Source of the DNA: an uncultured bacterium
GTDB lineage: Bacteria > Pseudomonadota > Gammaproteobacteria > Burkholderiales > Burkholderiaceae_E
Assembly (NCBI GenBank): GCA_903934795.1
Contig: CAIZPE010000287.1
Coordinates: forward strand, 1-45,536
Length of the DNA stretch: 45,536 bases
Direction: 5' to 3'
The notes beneath the pieces were generated by a model. That model worked only from the letters and a program-made list of their open reading frames with translations, searched no databases and was not told the DNA's origin. Shown here piece after piece: positions 1 through 11,001 of the stretch. Positions within the stretch are counted from its first letter, which is position 1, and each line of letters starts with the position of its first letter. The translations under genes and the position numbers were made by a program.

Positions 1-2641
1 GGCGGTGACCGTCACGCATCGCGAAAGCACTGGGAATGCGAAAGGGATCGAAGCCGTGCAGGTTGCGCCCGGTGGGGAGCACATCGGGCGTGCGCAGCAG
101 GTCGCCGCCCGGCGCGGGCGCGATGAAGCGGCCGCGCAGCGCGCGCAGGATCGCCGGCACCTCGGTGTCGTGGGCCAGCAGGCGCGCGGTGCGGGCCAGG
201 TCTTCGAGCAGCGTGACGGTGGACGGCTCGGCACGCTGGCCGCCCGCGGCCAGCGCGCGCTCGGCAGTCTCGCCGCGCACCAGCGCGGCCAGGCACTCAC
301 GCGGCAGCGACGCGCCACCGGCGGCCTGCGCCATGATCTCCAGCAGGTCGATGCGCTGCTCGGGCGAGGGCGGGCGGCCGGCCACATGCATGCCGTGGGG
401 GATGACGGTGTGCTCGAGCTCGAGCACATCCCGTGCGAGCTGCGTGATGCGGGCCGGCGCCTCGGCGGCCGACCAGACCGGGTCGGCATCGACCAGTTCC
501 ATGGCCGCGGCCTGCGCCTGGATCAGCACCGCGGCTTCGGTGCGCGCGCCCTCGGCATCGGGCGGCAGGCCGCGCCAGTGCTCGAGCGAATCCTTGAGAT
601 CGAGCAGACCGGCATACAGGCCGGCCTGCGCCAGCGGGGGCGTGAGATAGCTGATCAGCGTGGCCCCGGAGCGACGCCGCGCCACGGCGCCCTCGGAAGG
701 ATTGTTGGAGGCGTAGAGGTAGAGATTGGGCAGGTCGCCGATCAGGCGATCAGGCCAGCAGCCGCCGCTCATGCCGGTCTGCTTGCCGGGCATGAACTCG
801 AGCGCGCCATGGGTGCCGAAGTGCAGCACCGCGTGCGCGCCGAAGTCCTCGCGCAGATAGCGGTAGAAGGCCGAGAAGGCATGGGTGGGCGCGAGCCCCT
901 TCTCGAACATCAGGCGCATGGGGTCGCCCTCGTAGCCGAAGCCCGGCTGCACGCCGACCATCACCTGGCCGAACTGCCGGCCGAGCACGAGGATGGACTG
1001 GCCGTTGCTCAGCTGCCGACCCGGCGCCGGCCCCCACTGCGCCTCGATCTCGGCCAGCCAGGGTTCGCGGCGGACATGATCGTCAGCGCGAATGGTGGCC
1101 ATGACATTGGCGTCGGCCCCGTACTGCGCGGCATTGCCGCTGAGGATGGCCTCGCGCAGGGCATCGACGGTGTCGGGCAGTTCGACCGAGTAGCCGTCGG
1201 CCTTCAGCGCGGCCAGGGTGTGGTGCAGCGACTCGAACACCGAAAGGTGCGCGGCCGTGCCGATGTTGCCGGCGTTGGGCGGGAAGTTGAACAGCACGAT
1301 CGCCACCCGGCAGCGGGCGCGCTCGGCACGACGCAGCGCCACCAGGCGCGATACCCGCGCGGCCAGCATCAGCGCACGCTCCGGACACGAGCGCATGTCC
1401 TGCGCGGTGTCGGCGGGGCCGAAGGTGCAGCGGTGCGAACAGCCGGTGCAGGTGACGCCCTGCGCGCCGGGGCGGCCGCCGAAGACCATGGGGCTGGTGG
1501 CGCCATCGAGCTCGGGGATGGCCACCATGATGGTGCTCTCCACCGGCATCAGGCCGCGGCCCGAACCGCCCCACTGGTCGAGGGTCTGGAACTCCACCGG
1601 ATGGGCCGCCAGATAGGGCACATCGAGGCGCGACAGCGCCTCCTCGGCGGCATGCGAGTCGTTGTAGGCCGGGCCGCCGACCAGCGAGAAGCCGGTGAGC
1701 GAGACCACCGCGTCGACGAGGCTGCGGCCGTCCTTCATGAAGAAGCGCTCGATCGCCGGTCGGGCGTCGAGCCCGGCGGCGAAGGCCGGCACCACCCGCA
1801 GCCCGCGGGCCTCGAGCGCGGCGATCACGCCATCGTAGTGGGCGGCGTTGCCCGAGAGCAGGTAGGAGCGCAGCAGCAGGACACCCACCGTGCCGGCGGC
1901 CTGGGGAGGCGCTGCGGGCAGGTCGTCGGCACGCTCGGAGAGCCGGCCCGGCATGCGCGGGTGGTACACGCCCACCTCGGGGTACTCCACCGGGTCGCCG
2001 GCGCGGCCCTGGCCGCGCAGCCCGCGGCGCGGGCCGTCGGCATAGCGGTCGATGAGGGCGCGCACCATGTTGAGCACGTTCTCCTCGGAGCCGCCGAGCC
2101 AGTACTGCAGGGTGAGGAAGTAGGTGCGGACATCCTGCGCGGTGCCGGGAATGAAGCGCAGCATCTGCGGAATGCGCCGCAGCATCTTCATCTGCGCCGC
2201 GCCGCCGGTGGCCGCCTTCTGGCGGCTGTCGCCGCGCAGGCGCTTGAGCAGCGCCAGCGGCCCGGAAGCCGGCTTGCCCATGTCGAAGCGGCCGACGCGG
2301 GTCAGGCGCACCACCTCGGCGGCCGACATCATGCAGATCATCGCGTCGCACTGGTCGCGACGCGCCTGCAGCGCCGGCACCAGGGGGAGGAAGTGATCCT
2401 CCATGAAGAGCATGGTGGCGATCACGATGTCGCCCGCGGCGATGTCGGCGAGGCAGCGCTCCAGGCCGGCCGGATCGGCGCTCCACTCGGAGGCCGCGTG
2501 CAGGCTGAGCACCAGCCCGGGAAACTGGCGTCGCAGCCCGGCGGCCGCCCGCTCGGTGGCGCTGGCCAGGTGCGTGTCCATCGTCACGATGACGACGCGC
2601 ACCGGGGTCCGGTCAGCGGCCGAAGTGCGCTTTGGCGTCAT
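1..2641 (-). CDS. bchH: Magnesium chelatase subunit H (BchH), C-terminus cut off by window edge
   Basis: BchH is the large porphyrin-binding subunit of Mg-protoporphyrin IX chelatase. With BchI and BchD it inserts Mg2+ at the committed step of bacteriochlorophyll synthesis. The frame is open from an ATG at 2641 to the left edge, giving 880 codons of a family usually near 1200-1250 residues, so roughly the last quarter is missing. Seen in the translation: an N-terminal [14 protein letters not shown] strand, a cysteine-rich CTGCSHRC segment, and [14 protein letters not shown], typical of the CobN/BchH family. The chosen ATG gives [17 protein letters not shown] and overlaps the end of bchB by 29 bases, which implies translational coupling. 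It is the fourth gene of bchFNBH. In related clusters bchL and bchM follow, so they are probably just outside the window. Identity is very secure. Confidence 0.97.
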   Translation of the reverse strand, partial: MTPKRTSAADRTPVRVVIVTMDTHLASATERAAAGLRRQFPGLVLSLHAASEWSADPAGLERCLADIAAGDIVIATMLFMEDHFLPLVPALQARRDQCDAMICMMSAAEVVRLTRVGRFDMGKPASGPLALLKRLRGDSRQKAATGGAAQMKMLRRIPQMLRFIPGTAQDVRTYFLTLQYWLGGSEENVLNMVRALIDRYADGPRRGLRGQGRAGDPVEYPEVGVYHPRMPGRLSERADDLPAAPPQAAGTVGVLLLRSYLLSGNAAHYDGVIAALEARGLRVVPAFAAGLDARPAIERFFMKDGRSLVDAVVSLTGFSLVGGPAYNDSHAAEEALSRLDVPYLAAHPVEFQTLDQWGGSGRGLMPVESTIMVAIPELDGATSPMVFGGRPGAQGVTCTGCSHRCTFGPADTAQDMRSCPERALMLAARVSRLVALRRAERARCRVAIVLFNFPPNAGNIGTAAHLSVFESLHHTLAALKADGYSVELPDTVDALREAILSGNAAQYGADANVMATIRADDHVRREPWLAEIEAQWGPAPGRQLSNGQSILVLGRQFGQVMVGVQPGFGYEGDPMRLMFEKGLAPTHAFSAFYRYLREDFGAHAVLHFGTHGALEFMPGKQTGMSGGCWPDRLIGDLPNLYLYASNNPSEGAVARRRSGATLISYLTPPLAQAGLYAGLLDLKDSLEHWRGLPPDAEGARTEAAVLIQAQAAAMELVDADPVWSAAEAPARITQLARDVLELEHTVIPHGMHVAGRPPSPEQRIDLLEIMAQAAGGASLPRECLAALVRGETAERALAAGGQRAEPSTVTLLEDLARTARLLAHDTEVPAILRALRGRFIAPAPGGDLLRTPDVLPTGRNLHGFDPFRIPSAFAMRDGHR

Positions 2642-4217
2642 AGAGGGTCTCGACGGTGATCAGCGCCACGCCGCGTTCCTGGGCGAACCGCTCGGTGTTG
2701 CGCCGTGCCTTGCCGCGCACGAAGAAGGGGATCTTCTGGAGCTCGGCGCGGGCGTCGTCGGACCAGGCGAGGTCATTGGCGGCAGCCGCTTGCGACTCGG
2801 CGGCGGGGCTGCCGGCCTCGGCCCGCGCGGGGGCAAGCGTCGTCGGCTCCTGCACCACCGCGACCGCCGACTCGCCCCGGCCCGGCATCGCCCGACCGAG
2901 ATGCGAGGCCGGCGCCTCGGCGTGGAACTCGAAGTCGTCGCGGAACATGCCCAGCAGGTGCTCCTCGAGGCCCATCATCAGCGGCTGCACCCAGGTATCG
3001 AAGAGCACATTGGCGCCCTCCAGGCCCATCTGCGGCGCATAGCGGGCGGGGAAGTCCTGCACGTGCACCGGCGCGGAGATCACCGCGCAGGGCAGGCCCA
3101 GGCGCTTGGCGATGTGGCGCTCCATCTGGGTGCCGAGCACCAGATCGGGTTGCAGGGCGGCCACCCGCTCCTCGACCTCGAGGTAGTCGTCGGTGATCAG
3201 CGGCTCCACGCCGTAAACCTTGGCGGCCTCGCGCACCTCGCGGGCGAACTCGCGGCTGTAGGTGCCCAGCCCCACCACCGTGAAGCCGAGCTCGGTGGCG
3301 GCGAATCGGGCCGCCGCCACGGCGTGGGTGGCATCGCCAAAGACGAACACCCGTTTGCCGGTGAGGTAGGTGGAATCGACCGAGCGTGAGTACCAGCGCG
3401 CGTTCTGCGGCAGGCGCGCGATCGCCGGCTCGGGGTCGATGCCGACCAGGGCTGCGGCCTCGCGCAGGAAGGCCAGCGTGGCCGCGATGCCGATCGGCAC
3501 GGTGCGCGTCATGGGCTGGCGCAGGGTGCGCGAGAGCCACTGCGCCGCCTGCATGCCGGTCTCGGGATAGAGGACCACATTGAAGTCGGCCTGGCCGAGC
3601 CGCGCGATCTCGTCGGGGCCGGCGCCCAGAGGCGCGACCACATTCACATCGATGCCGATCTCGGCCAGCAGGCCGGTGATCTCGCGAACGTCATCGCGGT
3701 GACGAAAGCCCAGGGCGGTGGGTCCGAGCAGATTGCACGAGGGCCGCTCGCCCTCGGCGCGCGGCGCCCGCGCCTCGGTGGAGGCAAGCCGGCGCACCAC
3801 CTGGTAGAAGGTCTCGGCCGCGCCCCAGTTCTCCTTGCGCTGGTAGGAGGGCAGCTCGAGGGGCACCACCGGCACCGGCAGGGCGAGCGCCGCAGCCAGA
3901 CCGCCGGGGTCGTCCTGGATGAGTTCGGCGGTGCACGATGCGCCCACCAGCATCGCCTTGGGCGAGAAGCGCTCGAAGGCCTCGCGCGCCGCGTTCTTGA
4001 ACAGCTCGGCGGTGTCGCCGCCGAGGTCGCGCGCCTGGAAGGTGGTGTAGGTGACCGGCGGGCGCCGCGGCAGCCGCTCGATCATGGTGAAGAGCAGGTC
4101 GGCGTAGGTGTCGCCCTGCGGCGCATGCAGCACGTAGTGGACATCGCGCATGGCGGTGGCCACACGCATGGCGCCGACATGCGGCGGGCCTTCATAGGTC
4201 CAGAGGGTGAGCTGCAT
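2613..4217 (-). CDS. bchB: Dark-operative protochlorophyllide reductase subunit BchB
   Basis: BchB forms the catalytic NB heterotetramer with BchN. With the BchL iron protein it reduces ring D of protochlorophyllide without light, in a nitrogenase-like reaction. The product is 534 residues, normal for the family. Asp36 in HAPQGD lies where the family uses Asp36 as the unusual fourth ligand of the 4Fe-4S cluster. An Asp in [13 protein letters not shown] (about residue 281) matches the region of the catalytic Asp274 of the Rhodobacter capsulatus enzyme. The C-terminal PCP-reductase-type domain ([19 protein letters not shown]) is present. It starts 12 bases after the bchN stop and overlaps bchH by 29 bases, so it sits inside one operon. 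Confidence 0.98.
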   Translation of the reverse strand: MQLTLWTYEGPPHVGAMRVATAMRDVHYVLHAPQGDTYADLLFTMIERLPRRPPVTYTTFQARDLGGDTAELFKNAAREAFERFSPKAMLVGASCTAELIQDDPGGLAAALALPVPVVPLELPSYQRKENWGAAETFYQVVRRLASTEARAPRAEGERPSCNLLGPTALGFRHRDDVREITGLLAEIGIDVNVVAPLGAGPDEIARLGQADFNVVLYPETGMQAAQWLSRTLRQPMTRTVPIGIAATLAFLREAAALVGIDPEPAIARLPQNARWYSRSVDSTYLTGKRVFVFGDATHAVAAARFAATELGFTVVGLGTYSREFAREVREAAKVYGVEPLITDDYLEVEERVAALQPDLVLGTQMERHIAKRLGLPCAVISAPVHVQDFPARYAPQMGLEGANVLFDTWVQPLMMGLEEHLLGMFRDDFEFHAEAPASHLGRAMPGRGESAVAVVQEPTTLAPARAEAGSPAAESQAAAANDLAWSDDARAELQKIPFFVRGKARRNTERFAQERGVALITVETLYDAKAHFGR

Positions 4218-4229
4218 GGGGTCGGCCGA

Positions 4230-6052
<1,823 letters not shown>

Positions 6053-6058
6053 GAGCGC

Positions 6059-6099
6059 AATCTAGACGCCGCCCTCCCTGATGTCAATTATTCTTGACA
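6059..6099 (-). promoter_or_regulatory. bchF promoter with PpsR/CrtJ palindrome over the -35 box
   Basis: Positions 6082-6099 hold TGTCAATTATTCTTGACA, a perfect TGT-N12-ACA PpsR/CrtJ operator. On the minus strand its distal half supplies a consensus -35 (TTGACA, 6087-6082). After 17 bases comes TAGATT (6064-6059) as -10. Predicted initiation is about 6052, the A of the bchF ATG. A repressor on the palindrome would occlude the -35. This fits the established role of PpsR as a repressor of bch genes. Sequence inference only; the start site is not mapped. Confidence 0.75.
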
Positions 6100-6159
6100 T
6101 CAATTGTCCATGACACTACCGTGACACTCCGTTCGCTGGCTTGACACTGCCGGATGACA
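6095..6159 (+). repeat. Cluster of five TGACA half-sites in the bchF-aerR spacer
   Basis: TGACA occurs in the same orientation at 6095, 6111, 6122, 6142 and 6155. Three copies extend to TGACACT (6111, 6122, 6142). TGACA is the distal half of the TGT-N12-ACA operator. Its repetition on the aerR side suggests several weak PpsR contacts or another regulator. The copies at 6094 and 6141 read TTGACA, but neither has a good -10 at normal spacing toward aerR. Confidence 0.5.
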
Positions 6160-6262
6160 ACCGCGACACTGGTTCCGCTCCTCGTGGAACCGAGTCCCGG
6201 TCGGCGTTACAGACCCTGCGAGCGGTGGCTTCTGACGGCAGGAAGAAAAATCGATCGGGATC

Positions 6263-6308
6263 CACCGCATGCCGATGCGGTGTCAGGTGGCCGAGTCCCC
6301 GCGCGGGG
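6263..6308 (+). other. Hairpins in the aerR leader
   Basis: An 8-bp perfect stem (CACCGCAT at 6263-6270, loop GCCG, ATGCGGTG at 6275-6282) is followed by the self-complementary CCCCGCGCGGGG (6297-6308). The second element ends 7 bases before the aerR Shine-Dalgarno sequence. A weaker GGTTCC/GGAACC pair lies upstream (6171-6176, 6186-6191). The leader looks structured, but no known riboswitch class was recognised. Confidence 0.4.
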
Positions 6309-6328
6309 GTCGGCGAAGGAGGAAGCAG

Positions 6329-7213
6329 ATGGACCGGTCCGGACAGGAGAGTCCTGCAGCCGAGGCCCAGGGGTCGAGGTCCCCCATGGGTTACGAGGGC
6401 TGGGACCAGGAGCCCGACGCCGCCGATCGCGAGACGTTCCAGAATCGCCTCAAAGCGACGATCGAGGCCGAACTCATTCCGCGCCTGATGCTCATGATGC
6501 GGGTAGTGCCGCCCTCCCGCGGCCTGCGAGCCCCCGGCGTGTCAGAGACCTTCTCCCTCGATCCGGAAACCTTCGCCCGGCGTCTGCTGTCCGACGAGGA
6601 CAGTGCCTGCGCCGAGGTCGAGCGCGCCCTGCGTGACGGCTCGATCGACTTCCTCGGTTTCTGCGAGCGCCTGGTGGTGCCCACCGCGCGCCTGCTGGGC
6701 GCCATGTGGGTGGAAGACAGCTGCGACTTCACCCAGGTCACCCTGGCGGTGTGGCGGCTGCAACGGCTGGTGGCCGATCACGAGCAGTCGGGCGATGCCC
6801 CGGCCGCGCCGGCGCTCGCCCCCGGCCGCATCCTGCTCTCGTCGATGCCCGGCGCCCAGCACTCGCTGGGGCTGTCGGTGCTGGCCGGCACCTTCCGGCG
6901 CGCCGGCTGGGATGTGCGCGCCGAGCCCTGCCTGGGCGTCGACGCATTGACCCGGCTGCTGGCTGCCGACGCATTCCATCTGGTGGGTCTGTCAGCCAGC
7001 CTGCAGGCCGATCTCGAGCCGATGCGCTCGGTTATCATCGCGCTCCGTCAGTCGTCTCGGAATCCGACGGTCGGGGTGATGGTGGGCGGTCCGCTGCTGC
7101 TGCAGGTGCCCGACCTGTCCTCCCGTGTCGGCGCCGATCTCAGCGCGCCGGACGCCGCCTCGGCGGTGACGGCCGCGCAAGCCTACCTCGCCGCCCGGCA
7201 TCGCCAGTCCTAG
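6329..7213 (+). CDS. aerR: AerR/PpaA-like cobalamin-binding regulator of photosynthesis genes
   Basis: AerR/PpaA proteins bind cobalamin, and sometimes heme, and modulate PpsR/CrtJ as antirepressors in light- and oxygen-dependent control. The product is 294 residues. An N-terminal helical module contains MWVEDSCDFTQVTLAVWRLQ (about 126-145), the same helical-cap type seen in B12-dependent methionine synthases. A Rossmann-like B12 domain follows with SSMPGAQHSLGL; His178 in it is the likely equivalent of the functional His145 of R. capsulatus AerR. The canonical DxHxxG motif is not present. I chose ATG 6329 over the in-frame upstream ATG at 6269 because AAGGAGG (6316-6322) sits six bases before it. 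It is followed by ppsR, the conserved partner, after 61 bases, and is divergent from bchF. Symbol aerR or ppaA depends on species. Confidence 0.88.
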   Translation: MDRSGQESPAAEAQGSRSPMGYEGWDQEPDAADRETFQNRLKATIEAELIPRLMLMMRVVPPSRGLRAPGVSETFSLDPETFARRLLSDEDSACAEVERALRDGSIDFLGFCERLVVPTARLLGAMWVEDSCDFTQVTLAVWRLQRLVADHEQSGDAPAAPALAPGRILLSSMPGAQHSLGLSVLAGTFRRAGWDVRAEPCLGVDALTRLLAADAFHLVGLSASLQADLEPMRSVIIALRQSSRNPTVGVMVGGPLLLQVPDLSSRVGADLSAPDAASAVTAAQAYLAARHRQS

Positions 7214-7274
7214 CCATGTCCGCGTCCGACCGCCGTCGCCCGTCTCGCGCAACCCCCTTCCCCCGAAAGTCGCT

Positions 7275-8693
7275 GTGACCCAAGCCCGCCCGGTGGACCA
7301 GACCATCGCCGGTCTGCGTCCGGCCGACACAGCCTCGCTGATCGCCGCTGCGGCCGATGTCGCCCTGCTGCTCGACAATCAGGGCGTCATCCGCGATGTC
7401 TCGGTCGCCAGCCAGGACCTCGCCGAGCTGGTGCGGCCCGACTGGATCGGCCGGCCCTGGCTCGACACGGTCACCCTGGAGAGCCGGCCCAAGGTCGAGG
7501 CTCTCCTCAAGGGCACCGACGCCACCGCCAAGCCGCGCTGGCGTCACATCAACCACCCCGGCAACCGCGGCGATTCCATGCCGGTGCTGTACTCCATCGT
7601 GCGCGCCGGCACGGCCGGGCAGATGCTCGCCATCGGCCGCGACCTGCGCCAGTTCACCGCCATCCAGCAACGGCTGGTCAGCGCGCAGCAGGCCATGCAG
7701 CGCGATTACGCCCGGCTGCGCCAGATGGAGATGCGCTACCGCGCGCTTTTCGAGGTGGTGTCCGAGCCGGTGCTGGTGGTCGATGGCGGCACGCTGCGCG
7801 TCACTGAAGCCAATCCGGCGGCAGCGCGGCTCTTCGACGAGACCGTGCGCCGCCTGGTCGGTCGGCCGGTGGCCGACTGCGTCGAGGCCGGTGGCCGCCC
7901 GGTGCTGCTCTCGCTGCTCGAGACCGTGCGCAGCGGCAAGCAGGCCGAGCCGCTGGCGCTGACCCTGGCCCGCCCCGAGCCGACGCCGGTGGAGGTCTCG
8001 GCCACGGTCTTCCGCCCGGATGCCGGCGTGCTCTTCCTGGTGCGGCTCTCGGTGGGTGCGGGCACCGCCGTCGGCCAGCCCTCGGGCACCCAGAGTTCGG
8101 TCATGCAGGCCATCGACGCCGTGCCCGATGCGCTGGTGGTCACCGACCCGGGCGGGCAGATCCTGTATGCCAACACCAGCTTCGCCGAGATGGCCGAGCT
8201 CGACTCCACCGATCAGGCCGTGGGCGACCCCCTCGACCGCTGGCTTGGCCGCTCCGGTGTCGACCTCGGCGTGCTGATGTCCAACCTGCGGCGCAACGAG
8301 GCGGTGCGGCTGTTCCCCACCGTGATCCGCGGCCGCTTCGGCAACGAGACCTCGGTCGAGGTCTCGGCCGCCGCCGCCAACGGCGGCAAGCTCGCCTGCC
8401 TGGGCTTCACCATCCGCGATGTCAGCCGGCGCCTGAGCCCTGAGGGCACCGGCAATCCGCGGCTGTCGCAGTCGGTGGGACAGCTCGCCGATCTCGTCGG
8501 GCAGATGCCGCTCAAGGACATCGTCGGCGAGACCACCGACCTCATCGAGCAGATGTGCATCGAATCGGCGCTGCAGCTCACCCGCGACAACCGTGCTGCG
8601 GCAGCCGAGATGCTCGGGCTCTCCCGCCAGAGCCTGTATGTCAAGCTGCGCCGCTACGGCCTGGGCGATCCTCAGGCCGGCGACGGGCACTAG
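7275..8693 (+). CDS. ppsR: PpsR/CrtJ transcriptional regulator of photosynthesis genes
   Basis: PpsR/CrtJ is the redox-responsive DNA-binding regulator that binds TGT-N12-ACA and represses bch, crt and puc genes aerobically. The product is 472 residues: an N-terminal PAS-like region, a linker helix (about 125-155), two PAS domains (about 155-260 and 275-385), and a Fis-type helix-turn-helix at the C-terminus (DNRAAAAEMLGLSRQSLYVKL, about 438-458). Cysteines are at 202, 375 and 428. Cys428 sits at the head of the HTH region (EQMCIESAL), matching the conserved HTH cysteine of CrtJ/PpsR. There is none near 250, where the alphaproteobacterial proteins carry their second redox cysteine. It starts at GTG 7275 with only a weak GAAAG upstream. 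The gene lies between aerR and crtA. Confidence 0.95.
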   Translation: MTQARPVDQTIAGLRPADTASLIAAAADVALLLDNQGVIRDVSVASQDLAELVRPDWIGRPWLDTVTLESRPKVEALLKGTDATAKPRWRHINHPGNRGDSMPVLYSIVRAGTAGQMLAIGRDLRQFTAIQQRLVSAQQAMQRDYARLRQMEMRYRALFEVVSEPVLVVDGGTLRVTEANPAAARLFDETVRRLVGRPVADCVEAGGRPVLLSLLETVRSGKQAEPLALTLARPEPTPVEVSATVFRPDAGVLFLVRLSVGAGTAVGQPSGTQSSVMQAIDAVPDALVVTDPGGQILYANTSFAEMAELDSTDQAVGDPLDRWLGRSGVDLGVLMSNLRRNEAVRLFPTVIRGRFGNETSVEVSAAAANGGKLACLGFTIRDVSRRLSPEGTGNPRLSQSVGQLADLVGQMPLKDIVGETTDLIEQMCIESALQLTRDNRAAAAEMLGLSRQSLYVKLRRYGLGDPQAGDGH

Positions 8694-8705
8694 CCGCCGC
8701 CGGCC

Positions 8706-9452
8706 ATGGAGCGGTCGCCGCCGCTGGCCGCTCACCCCCGCGACACCGCTGCCAGCCCGGCGGCCGGACCGGCGCCGGTGGTGCTCTTCTGCCTCTTCGA
8801 CATCGCGCCGCGCTTCCGGCTGTGGGGCTGGTCGCGCTTCGTGGTCGGCCGCTTCGCGCTGCGCGGCGTGCCGGGGCTGCGCTTCGTCAAGGTGCTGGGC
8901 AGCGGTCATGAAGGCCGCTTCGGCCTGAAGCCCAGCGCCTCGATCACCGGCCTGTTCTGCGTCTTCGATGACGCCGCCAGCGCCAACGCATTCACCGCGC
9001 CCGGGGGCCCGCTGCAGGCCTGGCGCAAGCGCGCCGGCGACCACTTCTGCGTGCGCCTGCATCCCTGGTCGAGCCGCGGCAGCTGGTCGGGCATGCGCCT
9101 GCCGGTCACCGCAGTCGCGCCGGCCCAGGGGCCCGTGGCCTCCCTCACCCGCGCCTCCATCCGGCCGAGCCGGGCCGCCGCCTTCTGGGGCATGGAGCCG
9201 GCCGCCGAGCGCGCGCTCACCGGCGTACGCGGCTGTCGACTGGCGGTGGGCGTGGGCGAAGCACCGCTGCTGCGCCAGGCCACCTTCAGCCTGTGGGACA
9301 GCGTGGCCGACATGAACGACTACGCGCGCCAGGGCGCGCACCAGGCCGCCATCCGCGCCGCGGCCGAGCGCGGCTTCTTCTCCGAGTCGATGTTCGTGCG
9401 CTTCGTGCCCGAGCGGCTCGAGGGCTGCTGGCAGGGTCGCACGCTTGGCTGA
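8706..9452 (+). CDS. crtA: Spheroidene monooxygenase CrtA
   Basis: CrtA introduces the keto group at C-2 of spheroidene to give spheroidenone, an oxygen-dependent reaction. The product is 248 residues. Family features are visible in order: VLFCLFDIAPRFRLWGW and the following FALRGVPGLRFVKVLGSGHEGRF block near residues 25-75; TRASIRPSRAAAFW near 150; and SLWDSVADMNDYA near 198. It begins 12 bases after the ppsR stop with no evident Shine-Dalgarno sequence, so it may be read through from ppsR. Its stop overlaps the start of crtD. Its presence implies that the strain can make ketocarotenoids under air. Confidence 0.92.
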   Translation: MERSPPLAAHPRDTAASPAAGPAPVVLFCLFDIAPRFRLWGWSRFVVGRFALRGVPGLRFVKVLGSGHEGRFGLKPSASITGLFCVFDDAASANAFTAPGGPLQAWRKRAGDHFCVRLHPWSSRGSWSGMRLPVTAVAPAQGPVASLTRASIRPSRAAAFWGMEPAAERALTGVRGCRLAVGVGEAPLLRQATFSLWDSVADMNDYARQGAHQAAIRAAAERGFFSESMFVRFVPERLEGCWQGRTLG

Positions 9453-10944
9453 GCACCGTGTGGTGGTCATCGGCGCGGGCGCGGCCGGCCTGAGTGCGGC
9501 CATCGATCTCGCCCGTCGCGGCCTGTCGGTCACGGTGCTCGAGCGCGCGGCCGAACCCGGCGGCAAGCTGCGCCAGGTGCACGCGCTGGGCGCCGGCATC
9601 GACAGCGGTCCCACGGTGTTCACCATGCGCTGGGTGTTCGAGTCGCTGTTCGCCGATGCCGGCGTGCGGCTCGACGAGGCGCTCGCCCTCACCCCGCTGA
9701 GCGTGCTGGCCCGCCATGCCTGGGGTGAGGGCGGCCGGCTCGACCTGTTCGCCGACCGTGAGCGTTCGGCGCAGGCGATCGGCGAGTTCAGCGGCCCCCA
9801 GGAGGCGCGCCGCTTCCTCGCCTTCTGCGAGCAGGCGGCCGCGGTCTATCGCACCCTGGAGGGCCCGTACATCCGCTCGGCCCGGCCCACGCTGACCGGG
9901 CTCACCCGCGCGCTCGGCCCGGCAGGCCTGGCCACACTCTGGCGGCTGGGGCCGCTGCAGACGCTCTGGCGCTCGCTCGCCCGGCACTTCCACGATCCGC
10001 GCCTGCAGCAGCTCTTCGGCCGCTACGCCACCTACTGTGGCGGCTCGCCGATGCGCGCGCCGGCCACGCTGATGCTGGTGGCCCAGGTCGAGATGGACGG
10101 GGTCTGGGCGGTGCGCGGCGGCATGATCGCGCTGGCGCGCGCGCTGGCCGGCCTGGCGCAACGCCATGGCGCGCAGATCCGCTGTCAGGCGCACTGCGAA
10201 CGCATCCTCGTGGAGGGCGGGCGGGTGCGCGGCGTGCTGCTGGCCGACGGCGAACGCCTGGCGGCCGACTCGGTGGTGTTCAACGGCGATGTCGGCGCGC
10301 TGGCCAGCGGCCTGCTCGGCGAGGCCGCCCGGCCGGCCGCGCGGCCGGTGCCCGCCGGCGCGCGTTCACTGTCGGCGCTGACCTGGTCGATGAACGCGCC
10401 GACCGAAGGCTTTCCGCTGCTGCACCACAATGTCTTCTTCGACCAGGACTACGCCAGCGAGTTCAGCGATGTGTTCGGGCGCGGCCAGCTGCCGCGCCGA
10501 CCCACGGTCTATCTCTGCGCCCAGGACCGGCTCGACCACGACGCCGCCCCGGCGGCAGCCGGCGAGCGGCTGCTCTGCCTGGTGAACGCGCCGCCGGTGG
10601 GCGACCGACGCGCTTTCGAGCCGCCCGAGATCGAGGCCTGCGCCGAGCGCGCCTTCGGCCTGCTCGCGCGCTGCGGGCTGCAGGTGACGCGCAACGCGGC
10701 CAATGCCGTGGTCACCACGCCGGCCGACTTCGAGCGGCTGTTCCCGGCCACCGGGGGTGCGCTCTACGGCCGCGCCTCCCATGGCTGGATGACGCCCTTC
10801 GCGCGGCCGGGCTCGGCCAGCCGGATCCCGGGCCTGTGGCTGGCCGGCGGCAGCGTGCATCCCGGCCCGGGCGTGCCGATGGCGACGCTCTCCGGCCGGC
10901 TGGCGGCCCAGGCCCTGATCGCCGGGCTCGGCGGTTCCGCTTAG
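9445..10944 (+). CDS. crtD: Hydroxyneurosporene/methoxyneurosporene 3,4-desaturase CrtD
   Basis: CrtD is an FAD-dependent carotenoid C-3,4 desaturase of the spheroidene/spirilloxanthin pathways. The product is 499 residues. The N-terminal dinucleotide fold reads VVVIGAGAAGLSAA (residues 6-19), and a C-terminal flavin block reads GLWLAGGSVHPGPGVPMA. I prefer CrtD over CrtI because of FGRYATYCGGSPMRAPATLM followed by DGVWAVRGGM, which match CrtD rather than phytoene desaturase. The best start is TTG at 9445, overlapping the crtA stop by 8 bases. The alternative GTG at 9460 would trim residues before the nucleotide-binding strand. The carotenoid pair crtA-crtD lies between ppsR and bchG. Confidence 0.87.
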   Translation: MAEHRVVVIGAGAAGLSAAIDLARRGLSVTVLERAAEPGGKLRQVHALGAGIDSGPTVFTMRWVFESLFADAGVRLDEALALTPLSVLARHAWGEGGRLDLFADRERSAQAIGEFSGPQEARRFLAFCEQAAAVYRTLEGPYIRSARPTLTGLTRALGPAGLATLWRLGPLQTLWRSLARHFHDPRLQQLFGRYATYCGGSPMRAPATLMLVAQVEMDGVWAVRGGMIALARALAGLAQRHGAQIRCQAHCERILVEGGRVRGVLLADGERLAADSVVFNGDVGALASGLLGEAARPAARPVPAGARSLSALTWSMNAPTEGFPLLHHNVFFDQDYASEFSDVFGRGQLPRRPTVYLCAQDRLDHDAAPAAAGERLLCLVNAPPVGDRRAFEPPEIEACAERAFGLLARCGLQVTRNAANAVVTTPADFERLFPATGGALYGRASHGWMTPFARPGSASRIPGLWLAGGSVHPGPGVPMATLSGRLAAQALIAGLGGSA

Positions 10945-10954
10945 GCCCGCGTCA

Positions 10955-10972
10955 TGTAAGCAGAGATTGACG
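10955..10972 (+). promoter_or_regulatory. Near-consensus PpsR/CrtJ site upstream of bchG
   Basis: TGTAAGCAGAGATTGACG has the TGT-N12-ACA form with one mismatch in the last base. The distal half (TTGACG, 10967-10972) could act as a -35. A poor CAGACT at 10990-10995, 17 bases on, would place initiation near the bchG ATG, the same geometry as at bchF. No Shine-Dalgarno sequence precedes bchG. Confidence 0.5.
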
Positions 10973-11001
10973 CCTGTCGGTGTCATGGGCAGACTGCATC
11001 G

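Noticed and set aside
5-2659. Long open frame opposite bchH (884 codons)
   Set aside because: It is antisense to an unambiguous bchH, and its Arg/Gly/Ala/His-rich product has no domain. Long antisense frames are expected in DNA of this GC content.
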